Assembly (NCBI RefSeq): GCF_001637225.1
Contig: NZ_LVJI01000001.1
Location: 62,001 to 126,000, forward strand
Reading direction: 5' to 3'
From: Paenibacillus antarcticus
GTDB lineage: Bacteria; Bacillota; Bacilli; Paenibacillales; Paenibacillaceae
Length of the DNA stretch: 64,000 nt
Shown in pieces: positions 7,549-14,943 of the stretch. The notes under the pieces are model-generated. The model saw only the letters and a program-made list of their open reading frames with translations. It did not search any database and was not told the origin of the DNA. A program made the position numbers and the translations under genes. Positions within the stretch are counted from its first letter, which is position 1. The number at the start of each line of letters is the position of its first letter.

Positions 7549-8301
7549 TTAATTCCGCCACTTCATAAATCTGTAATCAAGATAGTCCACCAATAGAAAT
7601 AATACAAATCCCACCAGACTAAACAGCATAATGCCAGCATACATCTCTGTATAATCCATCCTTAACCAGGCATCCATAATAAAAAATCCCATGCCATGCT
7701 CTGTTCCATAGATTTCTGTGAAAAAAAGTATGGAAATGGCCGTACCCAACGAAATACGAATCGTACTGAGGATCACGGATAAAGCACCAGGTAATGTTAC
7801 ATGCCAGAATTTCTGTAATGCGCTTGCACCAATACTTGTTAATACATCGTATGTGCTGTCTGGAATTGCCTTTACGCCATCACGTACAGATATAATGACT
7901 TGAAAGAGTACAATCAACATGATCATCAGAATTTTGGATGTCTCACCAAGCCCAAAAAATAACATCACCACAGGTAATAAGGCTATTTTGGGTATAGGAT
8001 ACGTCAAATAGACAACCGGATCAAGAAGCTTATTCCATATTCGAGATCGCCCCATAAGCAATCCGATGGACATTCCAATCGTTAAAGCCAACAATACACC
8101 GGCAAAAATACGAAATAAACTGTAGCATACATCAAGCCATACCTTTTTTCCTTCCAAATGACCCATAGAGGAATATACAGCGAGCGGGCTTGGAAGAATC
8201 GAATGGTTAATAAGTACGTATGCGATATACCAGATCACATTCATACTGACAAATACGAGTAACAGTCTTAACACATGATGGCTCTTCTTATTGTTCACCA
8301 T
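7549..8301 (-). CDS. ABC importer permease (SsuC/ThiX-like)
   Basis: A 250-residue binding-protein-dependent transport permease with six hydrophobic segments and the EAA-loop region SIGASALQKFWHVTLPGALSVI that docks to the ATPase. The fold matches the nitrate/sulfonate/taurine/HMP permease group. Its ATG lies inside the end of the ATPase gene (7-bp overlap), so the two are translationally coupled. Last gene of a binding protein-ATPase-permease operon. Confidence 0.9.
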   Translation of the reverse strand: MVNNKKSHHVLRLLLVFVSMNVIWYIAYVLINHSILPSPLAVYSSMGHLEGKKVWLDVCYSLFRIFAGVLLALTIGMSIGLLMGRSRIWNKLLDPVVYLTYPIPKIALLPVVMLFFGLGETSKILMIMLIVLFQVIISVRDGVKAIPDSTYDVLTSIGASALQKFWHVTLPGALSVILSTIRISLGTAISILFFTEIYGTEHGMGFFIMDAWLRMDYTEMYAGIMLFSLVGFVLFLLVDYLDYRFMKWRN

Positions 8302-9071
8302 TGTTCTTGTATTACCTTTCTAATCCGCTTTGTCTGTTGAAAGAAATCGTCACTATCCCGCTTGTCCTCATGTTTAATACGAAATACGTGATCATTATCA
8401 ATCAATACTTGATGATTTTCCTTGTTTGAAGGCATTACGATTATTTTTTCTCCAAGCAGAATAGCCTCTTCCACATCATGTGTAACAAATAACGTTGTCG
8501 CCGGATGAGCGATCCAATTTTCTAAAAAGAGCCGTTGTATCGTTTCACGTGTGACTGCATCTAGCGCAGAAAAGGGTTCATCCAGCAACATGATCGTTGG
8601 CTCAAGTGCAAAGGCTCTGGCGATCGCTACACGCTGCTGCTGACCTCCACTGAGCGACAATGGGTATCTCTTAGCTAAGTCAGCAATACCCATTGCTGCA
8701 AGCCAGTGTTGGATCTGCTGTTCTTGACTCTGTCTTTGATTTCTATACGGATGACTAATCTTCATCGCCATGTTTATGTTTGCATGAACTGTTTTCCAAG
8801 GAAGAAGTCCGTAACTTTGTGGTACGAGTCCGATCAATGGTTCTTGTGTATGGACGGATATTCCATCAAAGAGGATTTCTCCCTGATATTCTTTAATTAA
8901 GCCCGCAATGGTACGTAATAAGGTTGATTTCCCACTACCCGAAGGACCAAGAATGGTGTAAATGCTATGCTCTGGTACCGATAAATTGACACGACCAAGC
9001 GCCAATTGCCCATCCTTATATGTAACGGAAAGCTCCTTAATATGAAGTCCACTATTTCTTGAAGGCGACAT
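8295..9071 (-). CDS. ABC importer ATP-binding protein (SsuB/TauB-like)
   Basis: A 258-residue ABC ATPase. Walker A GPSGSGKST, Q-loop region GLVPQSYGLLPWKTV, signature LSGGQQQRVAIARA, Walker B IMLLDEPFSALD and the switch histidine in LFVTHDVEEA are all intact. The LLPW after the Q-loop is typical of the SsuB/TauB/NrtD group. It overlaps the binding-protein gene by 20 bp and the permease by 7 bp. Substrate unknown: sulfonate, pyrimidine (HMP) or a similar small compound. Confidence 0.92.
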   Translation of the reverse strand: MSPSRNSGLHIKELSVTYKDGQLALGRVNLSVPEHSIYTILGPSGSGKSTLLRTIAGLIKEYQGEILFDGISVHTQEPLIGLVPQSYGLLPWKTVHANINMAMKISHPYRNQRQSQEQQIQHWLAAMGIADLAKRYPLSLSGGQQQRVAIARAFALEPTIMLLDEPFSALDAVTRETIQRLFLENWIAHPATTLFVTHDVEEAILLGEKIIVMPSNKENHQVLIDNDHVFRIKHEDKRDSDDFFQQTKRIRKVIQEQW

Positions 9072-10020
9072 CAGAGATCACTTCTTCAGGCGATATATTT
9101 TTGCTGAGTAATCCTTTTTCTCTCGCCCATGTAAAAGCCGCTTCTACCTCTTGTACGTTCACTTGATTCGCAGGAAGGTAATCAGGCACGACGATATCAT
9201 TCTTCAGGCTCTCTGGATAACCTACTTCTTTAATAATGAGATCCATGTATTCCGATTGTTCATGAGATTTCATATAAGACACGGCATCATCATATGCCGC
9301 ATACATGGCCTTAATACCTCGTTCTTTCGTGTCTATGATCGCTTGGGGGAACGCTAGAACAAATGGGTTCACTCCAGCATCCTTCGTTGAGCTTAGTACG
9401 CGCAAGCCTGCTGATCGGCCCATCGTAACAAAAGGCTCTGGCAAAATAGCTGCATCTGCCTTATTATTTTTTAACAACTCTAGTCTTGTCGGTATCTGTG
9501 GTACTTCTGTAACCTTAATATCTGCTTCAGTCAACCCGGCTTTTTTAAGCATCGTCGCAACTGTATATTCTGTAGATGTATTCTTAGATAGAATAACGGA
9601 TTTTCCTTTTAAATCCTTAACTTCTTGTATTTCTTCATTTCCTGTTAATAAATCAAATTCTCCAAAGGTTGTACTAGTCACTTTCACATCCAGACCAGCC
9701 TCATTATAAATGGCAATAGCAATTAAATCCGCGCTGATTCCATCTAACTTATTCGCTTGAAATGCTACGTCACGGTCTTTCGCACTTTTGAACGTCTGGA
9801 TATCCAGATTCACACCATGTTTCTTATCAAAACCCTGTTCATGGGCAATTAGAAACGGAATGGCATCGATTGAAGGTAACAACCCCAACGTTAATGAAGA
9901 CCCACCTTCTGCCTCATTCAATTCCTTGTCTTTCGATGAACTACATCCAACCGCAAGTGCACTGATAAGAACCATCAGCATAAATAACATCATTACCTTT
10001 GTCGTCTGTCTTCTCTCCAT
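9052..10020 (-). CDS. ABC importer substrate-binding lipoprotein (NMT1/ThiY-like)
   Basis: From ATG at 10018-10020 the protein is 322 residues: MERRQTTK, a hydrophobic segment and lipobox LAVGC, so a lipoprotein signal. The frame is open for 21 more Arg-rich codons, which would make an odd signal peptide; an upstream GGAGG supports the shorter form. The body has NMT1/SsuA-like features (LGLLPSIDAIPFLIAHEQGF, LKGKSVILSKNTSTEY, ADAAILPEPF). It is first in its operon and defines the importer's specificity, which I cannot name. Confidence 0.87.
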   Translation of the reverse strand: MERRQTTKVMMLFMLMVLISALAVGCSSSKDKELNEAEGGSSLTLGLLPSIDAIPFLIAHEQGFDKKHGVNLDIQTFKSAKDRDVAFQANKLDGISADLIAIAIYNEAGLDVKVTSTTFGEFDLLTGNEEIQEVKDLKGKSVILSKNTSTEYTVATMLKKAGLTEADIKVTEVPQIPTRLELLKNNKADAAILPEPFVTMGRSAGLRVLSSTKDAGVNPFVLAFPQAIIDTKERGIKAMYAAYDDAVSYMKSHEQSEYMDLIIKEVGYPESLKNDIVVPDYLPANQVNVQEVEAAFTWAREKGLLSKNISPEEVISDVAFKK

Positions 10021-10230
10021 AATCTCTCTTGCCTCCATATTCTGTCTAATACGTCTGATAAATCTCTTACGCTTCTCATTCATATCTTTGCGAATTAATT
10101 CACAAACAAGAAGAGGTTGTCCTTATAAGTCACACCTATGCAACCATAATTAATGCTATTTTACACTAAAGGTTATATTTTGTATATTTTAATTTAAGGT
10201 ATTTCAGACCATATCGATATGATAATATGA

Positions 10231-10286
10231 CAAAAAAACCTTCCTCTATGTCTTCCTCAAAGGAAAAGAAGACACAGTCAGAAGGT
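10231..10286 (-). terminator. Intrinsic terminator of gerE
   Basis: A two-part stem (ACCTTC with GAAGGT; CTATGTCTTC with GAAGACACAG) is followed on the minus strand by seven T residues. It lies 26 bp past the gerE stop. Confidence 0.82.
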
Positions 10287-10311
10287 CGAGGGTGCTTTTT
10301 GAAGGCAGGAT

Positions 10312-10536
10312 TCAAATAATGAGTTCGCCTTGCTTGATCAACTCAACTACAGCTTGCGAACGGCCTTTAACATTGAGTTTCTGCATAACATTGGAGATGT
10401 GGTTCCGCACCGTTTTTTCGCTTATAAATAATAGCCCGGCGATATCGCGTGTCGTTTTGTCCTGAACGAGCAGTTCAAAAACTTCACGTTCACGGTGGGT
10501 CAACAAAAATTTGCTATTGTGCTCGTTTCCCTTCAA
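10312..10536 (-). CDS. gerE: GerE, late mother-cell transcription regulator
   Basis: A LuxR-type helix-turn-helix protein: LLTHREREVFELLVQDKTT, then FISEKTVRNHISNVMQKLNV and GRSQAVVELIKQGEL, nearly identical to Bacillus GerE. GerE modulates SigK-dependent spore coat genes in the mother cell. There is no receiver domain. I choose TTG at 10534-10536, ten bases after AAGGAGG, giving 74 residues, the same length as Bacillus GerE; a longer open frame from 10578 has no good start. A SigA-like box lies upstream although Bacillus gerE is SigK-dependent. Confidence 0.93.
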   Translation of the reverse strand: MKGNEHNSKFLLTHREREVFELLVQDKTTRDIAGLLFISEKTVRNHISNVMQKLNVKGRSQAVVELIKQGELII

Positions 10537-10568
10537 TGGTGTCACCCCTCCTTGCTCGGGTTTTTTAT

Positions 10569-10597
10569 GGTATAACAAGGTAAAGGGATACAGTCAA
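10569..10597 (-). promoter_or_regulatory. Candidate promoter of gerE
   Basis: On the minus strand TTGACT and TATACC are separated by 17 bases and end about 33 bases before the proposed TTG start. This resembles a SigA promoter; a clear SigK pattern was not found. Weak evidence. Confidence 0.3.
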
Positions 10598-10712
10598 CTC
10601 ATTCTATGAATAGCAAGGGGTAATGGTGCTTTGAATACATAAAATTAGGCTTATTCGATTGTTATCCTATCACCTCACATTTGATTTCGATAGAATCATG
10701 TTCATGAAGAAA

Positions 10713-10762
10713 TAGAAAAATGCCAAGGCACCTGAGTCATTATCTCAGGAGTCTTGGCATTT
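10713..10762 (-). terminator. Intrinsic terminator of the YhcN-like gene
   Basis: AAATGCCAAG / CTTGGCATTT with an inner CCTGAG / CTCAGG stem, followed by a T-run on the minus strand. It lies 24 bp past the stop of the lipoprotein gene. Confidence 0.88.
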
Positions 10763-10785
10763 CATTTATTTCAACTTGTACTGGG

Positions 10786-11625
10786 TTAGCGCCCCATCTT
10801 GTTCAAACTGTTTACAGGTTCATTAGTCACATTGGTTCCTGATGCAGTTGGGAAGATTCGATTAACCAATGTTTGGAATTCATTCACAATCCCACTAATT
10901 GGATGACCATTAGACACATCTGTTACAAAATTACCAACGCGATCCACGAATTCAGGGTTCGCTGATACGTATACATTTTTTACGCTAGGATCACTCTTCT
11001 TAACGAGATCAGCAATTTTGTCCTTCACTTCTTTAGTCATATACTGATCCTTATCGTTCACGACATCACCGCTCGGTGTAGGAGTAGTTGTTAACCCTCG
11101 CATTAAACCATTGCTTTGGTTCCCAACTGTTCCATAACCACTGTTAATATTATCATTAGCAGTAGTACCCATACCTGTACCTGTTATTGATGGTGCTCCA
11201 GCCCCCATCATGTTTCCATCATTACCTAGATTACTAATTCCTGTGCCTCGTGCCCCATTCAGGTTTGTTGATGTACCGCGTAAAGAAGTATTATTATCAT
11301 TTATCGATACAGCAACATAAGCACTGTGGTCTGTTAACATGACATTTGCTGAGTTAACATCTTTCAATTTAGCGATTTTATCCGAAATTGCTTGGCTATG
11401 CCTTAAATTACCCATCGTGGTATTACTACGTGTATGCATACCATCGTTCACAGATCTCGTACCGTATCGATTAACATCATTGGTTAAATTTCTGGCAGAT
11501 TTCATACTCTTGGTACCTACAGTATTGTCTGTTTTCGTTGTCCCACACCCTGTTAATCCAGTCACCGTCATTCCCAGAAGAAGTGTTGCAGATAGTAAGG
11601 ACAAACTAGTTGTTTTTGCTCGCAC
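10786..11625 (-). CDS. YhcN/YlaJ-family sporulation lipoprotein
   Basis: A 279-residue lipoprotein: hydrophobic signal and lipobox LTGC at about residues 24-27. The body shows the YhcN/YlaJ pattern: an IADKIAKL-like segment (ISDKIAKLKDVNSANVMLTDHSAYVAVSI), then later VKDKIADLVKKSDPSVKNVYVSANPEFVDRV. Between them (about residues 110-190) is a low-complexity Gly/Asn/Thr-rich insertion. These proteins sit in the inner forespore or spore membrane. The start is GTG at 11623-11625 after AAGGAGG. Confidence 0.87.
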   Translation of the reverse strand: MRAKTTSLSLLSATLLLGMTVTGLTGCGTTKTDNTVGTKSMKSARNLTNDVNRYGTRSVNDGMHTRSNTTMGNLRHSQAISDKIAKLKDVNSANVMLTDHSAYVAVSINDNNTSLRGTSTNLNGARGTGISNLGNDGNMMGAGAPSITGTGMGTTANDNINSGYGTVGNQSNGLMRGLTTTPTPSGDVVNDKDQYMTKEVKDKIADLVKKSDPSVKNVYVSANPEFVDRVGNFVTDVSNGHPISGIVNEFQTLVNRIFPTASGTNVTNEPVNSLNKMGR

Positions 11626-11805
11626 TCTAACGCCTCCTTATGATGTTGAAAACTCTAATGTTAACATCATATAGAATGCTCTTTACCACTCAGTGCTATG
11701 CTGGAAAGGTTTTGTTTCTAATTCAAATAAAATACATTTTTCCCTTTTTTAATACATATAACAAATTGTCTAGCTCCGTCGCACTTGGTTAGAGAATCTT
11801 TATAT

Positions 11806-11829
11806 CAAAAAAGCTGCACGAATGCAGCC
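11806..11829 (-). terminator. Short intrinsic terminator of the basic 117-aa gene
   Basis: A GCTGC / GCAGC stem is followed by six T residues on the minus strand, 15 bp past the stop of the 117-aa gene. Short but well placed. Confidence 0.7.
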
Positions 11830-11843
11830 TTATCACAAAAGCG

Positions 11844-12197
11844 CTATTGAGACTTATATCCTAACTGGTTACCATCTTCGAATCCTTGGGCAAATCCAGT
11901 ATTAAAGCCTTTGTTATATGCTTCATCGTAACTTTTACTGTTTGATAAACCCTTACCAATCTCAGTAGTAGCTGTCTGAACGGGTACTACTGGAACTGAA
12001 GCAATTTTAGGTATTGGGATAAGGCGTTTTTTCTTACTAAGTAAAGCCTGTCGTTTTCTTCTAGTTGATTTGACCAATCGATAATATCGAGAATTCCATT
12101 TTTTATACTTCTTTAATTTCAACACCCTCGTGCTTACTTTACGTAAAGCACGTGTTCTTTTTAACCTGGACTGTACCTTCTTCTTCATCATCCTCAT
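11844..12197 (-). CDS. Small highly basic protein with C-terminal GF-repeat motif
   Basis: A 117-residue protein I do not recognise. Residues 1-58 are dominated by Lys/Arg (MRMMKKKVQSRLKRTRALRK and onward), followed by a Pro/Val-rich linker (IPIPKIASVPVVPV) and a C-terminal motif SYDEAYNKGFNTGFAQGFED with glycine-aromatic repeats every four residues. AGGAGG lies upstream of the ATG. It follows three glycosyltransferase genes in the same direction and has its own terminator. It could be a spore-associated structural protein or glycosylation target; that is inference from context only. Confidence 0.7.
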   Translation of the reverse strand: MRMMKKKVQSRLKRTRALRKVSTRVLKLKKYKKWNSRYYRLVKSTRRKRQALLSKKKRLIPIPKIASVPVVPVQTATTEIGKGLSNSKSYDEAYNKGFNTGFAQGFEDGNQLGYKSQ

Positions 12198-12282
12198 TAT
12201 AATGCACCTCCTAGCGCATGCTTGCTACAGCATATGCTGAGGTCATGGGACGGTTCCTGATTTTTTACTAATAAGTGAACTT

Positions 12283-13047
12283 TTACGTTCCATCTTCTTC
12301 TTTATTAGGCAATAAAAAATCATAAGGATCCACATTCCATTTATCGATAAATAGTTGATGGTTTCTTACGACAAGATCGTGCCACCCTTCTGGATATCTT
12401 TTCTTAAAGCTAACACTTCCTTCATGATGAACAAGAACATCACCACACATTAACAATTTATATCCATTTGATCGTGCACGAAAGCAATAATCATCATCTT
12501 CAAAGTGCCCTGGTGAAAAACGTTCATCCAGCATGCCAATCGTATCCATGAGTTCCCTACGAAATAAGAAACATAAACCTACGATTCGATCCACAACTTG
12601 CCATTTTGAACAATTTGGGATGTTCCATTGCCCTGCTAATGCGTGAAATTGTTGCATATCTTCATAGTCACATGCCACTTTTTGTATACCACTCACATTC
12701 CTAGTTACAGGACCTACAATCCCGATTTTATCGTCGCTGTACAAAGCACTAAGCATATTCTTTAGCCATCCATCTGATACAATCACATCATTGTTCAGCA
12801 AAAGAATTTGGTCTCCAGACGTAGCCGACATTCCTAGATTACATGCAATCGGAAAACCAGTATTATTAGGAAGTGATATGAATATAATCTTTTCATTTCG
12901 ACAATACTCTAACGTACCATCACTCGATCCGTTATCAACCACAATGATTTCGTAAGGCAAATCAGTATATATACGAATAGACTCTACACAAGAAATTAAC
13001 AAGGGTAATCCATTAAACGTCGGAATGATAATACTAGTCACGCTCAT
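12283..13047 (-). CDS. Family 2 glycosyltransferase (rhamnosyltransferase-like)
   Basis: A 254-residue GT2 enzyme without membrane segments. It has SIIIPTFNGLPLLISCVESI at the N-terminus, IVVDNGSSDGTLEYC, the metal/nucleotide site LLNNDVIV (about residue 88) and the acceptor-side EDDDYCFRARSNGY. Such enzymes add sugars to protein or polysaccharide acceptors in the cytoplasm. Its ATG overlaps the stop of the upstream glycosyltransferase (ATGA), so they are translationally coupled. Unlike its two neighbours it lacks a basic N-terminal extension. Confidence 0.9.
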   Translation of the reverse strand: MSVTSIIIPTFNGLPLLISCVESIRIYTDLPYEIIVVDNGSSDGTLEYCRNEKIIFISLPNNTGFPIACNLGMSATSGDQILLLNNDVIVSDGWLKNMLSALYSDDKIGIVGPVTRNVSGIQKVACDYEDMQQFHALAGQWNIPNCSKWQVVDRIVGLCFLFRRELMDTIGMLDERFSPGHFEDDDYCFRARSNGYKLLMCGDVLVHHEGSVSFKKRYPEGWHDLVVRNHQLFIDKWNVDPYDFLLPNKEEDGT

Positions 13048-13943
13048 ATTAGATTCCTCCGCATCGCAAGTTGAGATCTTGACTCATTTGGCAATTGAAG
13101 CCTGACACCTGTCATTTCCATGACCGCACTTAATGCTTCCATATGATCCCCCATAATGAGGTGAGTAACTTCATTATCTAGGCCTATATTTCTAGCTCTC
13201 ACACGATTATGGTTCACCACATCAACTCGGTGGACGCAAGCTACCTTAAGTCCTTTCATAATAGCCAGGGCTTGAGCCTTCGGAGGAACGATCAAGGACG
13301 TTACCCCTACCATTTGAATCGCACGCCGTGATAATGCATGTGGTACCGCTGTTAGTGAGTTTGCCTTCAGATCATCTCTATTTAATACTCGATTCAGGAA
13401 AATTTTACAACGTGTTACACTATCCTGCCGGTAAAAGGGAGGAACCCATGCAGAAATATCATTTAACGCAACGTCTACTCCCTGATCTACAGCAATCAAG
13501 AACGGCATAAGTTCACGTGCATTAATGACGATATCCCCATCCACATAAAGAACAATATCCGTATTCGTCAATTTCGTTCCTGCTGCTCTTCCTACATCAT
13601 GACCTATTCGATCAGGATAGTGAATGATGATTGCCTTCGAGCTTTTTCTTACGACCTGAAAGCTCTGATCTGTACAACCATTTAACACAATCACAATTTG
13701 AGAAATAGGTAGCTTTTCCAATTCCTGCAATAATAGCCCTATGGTCTTATCTTCGTTACATACTGATATCACTACGGATGCAGAATGTGTTAATACACTC
13801 AATCCTTCATTCATGTTTTCATTCGCACGAAGGTTATTCAACAGCTGAGCTTCATCTTTGTGCTGATGCCAGTGCCGTTTAATGTATCTCGTTCTTCTCC
13901 TCAACTCAATTCGTGATTTGTCAGCCATTCGCTTCCTTCTCAT
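13044..13943 (-). CDS. Family 2 glycosyltransferase with Arg/Lys-rich N-terminus
   Basis: A 299-residue protein. Residues 1-45 are strongly basic (MRRKRMADK, ELRRRTRYIKRHWHQHK). The GT2 domain follows: ASVVISVCNEDKTI, IVIVLNGCTDQS and the DXD-type motif YVDGD at about 133-137. It shares IGHDVGRAAGTK and a C-terminal MGDHMEALSAV block with the next gene upstream, so the two are paralogues. GAGGTGAGAG precedes the ATG; a second ATG five codons in is also possible. Three bases separate it from the upstream gene. Confidence 0.9.
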   Translation of the reverse strand: MRRKRMADKSRIELRRRTRYIKRHWHQHKDEAQLLNNLRANENMNEGLSVLTHSASVVISVCNEDKTIGLLLQELEKLPISQIVIVLNGCTDQSFQVVRKSSKAIIIHYPDRIGHDVGRAAGTKLTNTDIVLYVDGDIVINARELMPFLIAVDQGVDVALNDISAWVPPFYRQDSVTRCKIFLNRVLNRDDLKANSLTAVPHALSRRAIQMVGVTSLIVPPKAQALAIMKGLKVACVHRVDVVNHNRVRARNIGLDNEVTHLIMGDHMEALSAVMEMTGVRLQLPNESRSQLAMRRNLI

Positions 13944-13946
13944 CTC

Positions 13947-14759
13947 TCACCTCACCTTATCCCGCTTCCGCTCTAGATCCGAGTAACCCGCGCGAGATCC
14001 CTTTTGTTTCAATAACCAGTTAATGGCTTCCAGATGATCTCCTGTTATCATTGCTTCTAAGGGATCAACTTCATTCTTTTTTACGCGACGAGGATTTAAT
14101 TTCCCGACCTGTATAGAATGAACTAACTTTACTTTCAACCCCTTGGATACCGCTATCGTTTGAGCAAGTGGAGGAATAGTTAAAGACTCTGCACCTATCT
14201 CCTTCAAAGCTCTTCGACTAATTGCATGAGGAACAGTCGTCAGTGAAGCACCCTTTAGATCAGCACGTCCCAACATGACATTTAATGCGTGCTTGGACAA
14301 TATCACACGATGCACCGGTATCTGATGAATAGGTCCTCTATAATCATTCAGTGCAACATCTACACCAGATAAAACCGCCCTAACAAACGGTGCAAGTTGG
14401 AATGATGGAATAACCATATCGCCATCAATGAATAATAGTACTTTCCCCTTTGCCGCTTTGGCTCCAACAAATCGTCCCACATCATGCCCTAATGGGTCTT
14501 CTCCATGAATGACGATAGCTCCAAGTCTATTAGCTATCCTGTCTGTACCATCTGTGGAGCCATTGGTTATAACAATAACTTCCGTACTCGGATGAACACG
14601 AGCCGCTTCACGTATGACTGCTTCTATCGTTCTTCGCTCATTCAGAGCAGGTATAATGACAGATACCACTGGCAACTGGTGATTTCTAATGCTCACTTGT
14701 TTATTTTTAATGGTTGCCTGAGGCCGATGCCTTGTCTTGGATCGGAGCCTTCTCTGCAT
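13947..14759 (-). CDS. Family 2 glycosyltransferase with Arg-rich N-terminus
   Basis: A 270-residue paralogue of the adjacent glycosyltransferase. The start is ATG at 14757-14759, nine bases after AGGAGG; an in-frame TTG six codons upstream overlaps that site and is unlikely. Residues 1-28 are basic (MQRRLRSKTRHRPQ), then VVSVIIPALNERRTI, VIVITNGSTDGTD, LGHDVGRFVGAKAA and the DXD-type FIDGD at about 111-115. The C-terminal ITGDHLEAINWL block matches its paralogue. First gene of the three-gene glycosyltransferase operon. Confidence 0.9.
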   Translation of the reverse strand: MQRRLRSKTRHRPQATIKNKQVSIRNHQLPVVSVIIPALNERRTIEAVIREAARVHPSTEVIVITNGSTDGTDRIANRLGAIVIHGEDPLGHDVGRFVGAKAAKGKVLLFIDGDMVIPSFQLAPFVRAVLSGVDVALNDYRGPIHQIPVHRVILSKHALNVMLGRADLKGASLTTVPHAISRRALKEIGAESLTIPPLAQTIAVSKGLKVKLVHSIQVGKLNPRRVKKNEVDPLEAMITGDHLEAINWLLKQKGSRAGYSDLERKRDKVR

Positions 14760-14892
14760 GGCCAATTTCCTCCTCAAACAAGAAATGGGAAATCATTCCT
14801 TCTACTATTCTCTTCACATTTTATGTTTCATCCGTCCCGTGGTAACGGCATTTGAGCAATAAGCTTCATTTACAATACCCACATGAAGAACG

Positions 14893-14923
14893 AAAAAAGC
14901 ACGGAATCATCATTCCCGTGCTT
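14893..14923 (-). terminator. Intrinsic terminator of the giant repeat protein gene
   Basis: AAGCACGG / CCGTGCTT with a run of T residues on the minus strand, about 20 bp past the repeat-protein stop. It separates this gene from the glycosyltransferase operon, which therefore needs its own promoter in 14760-14892. Confidence 0.85.
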
Positions 14924-14943
14924 AATCATTTATATGAAGAATC

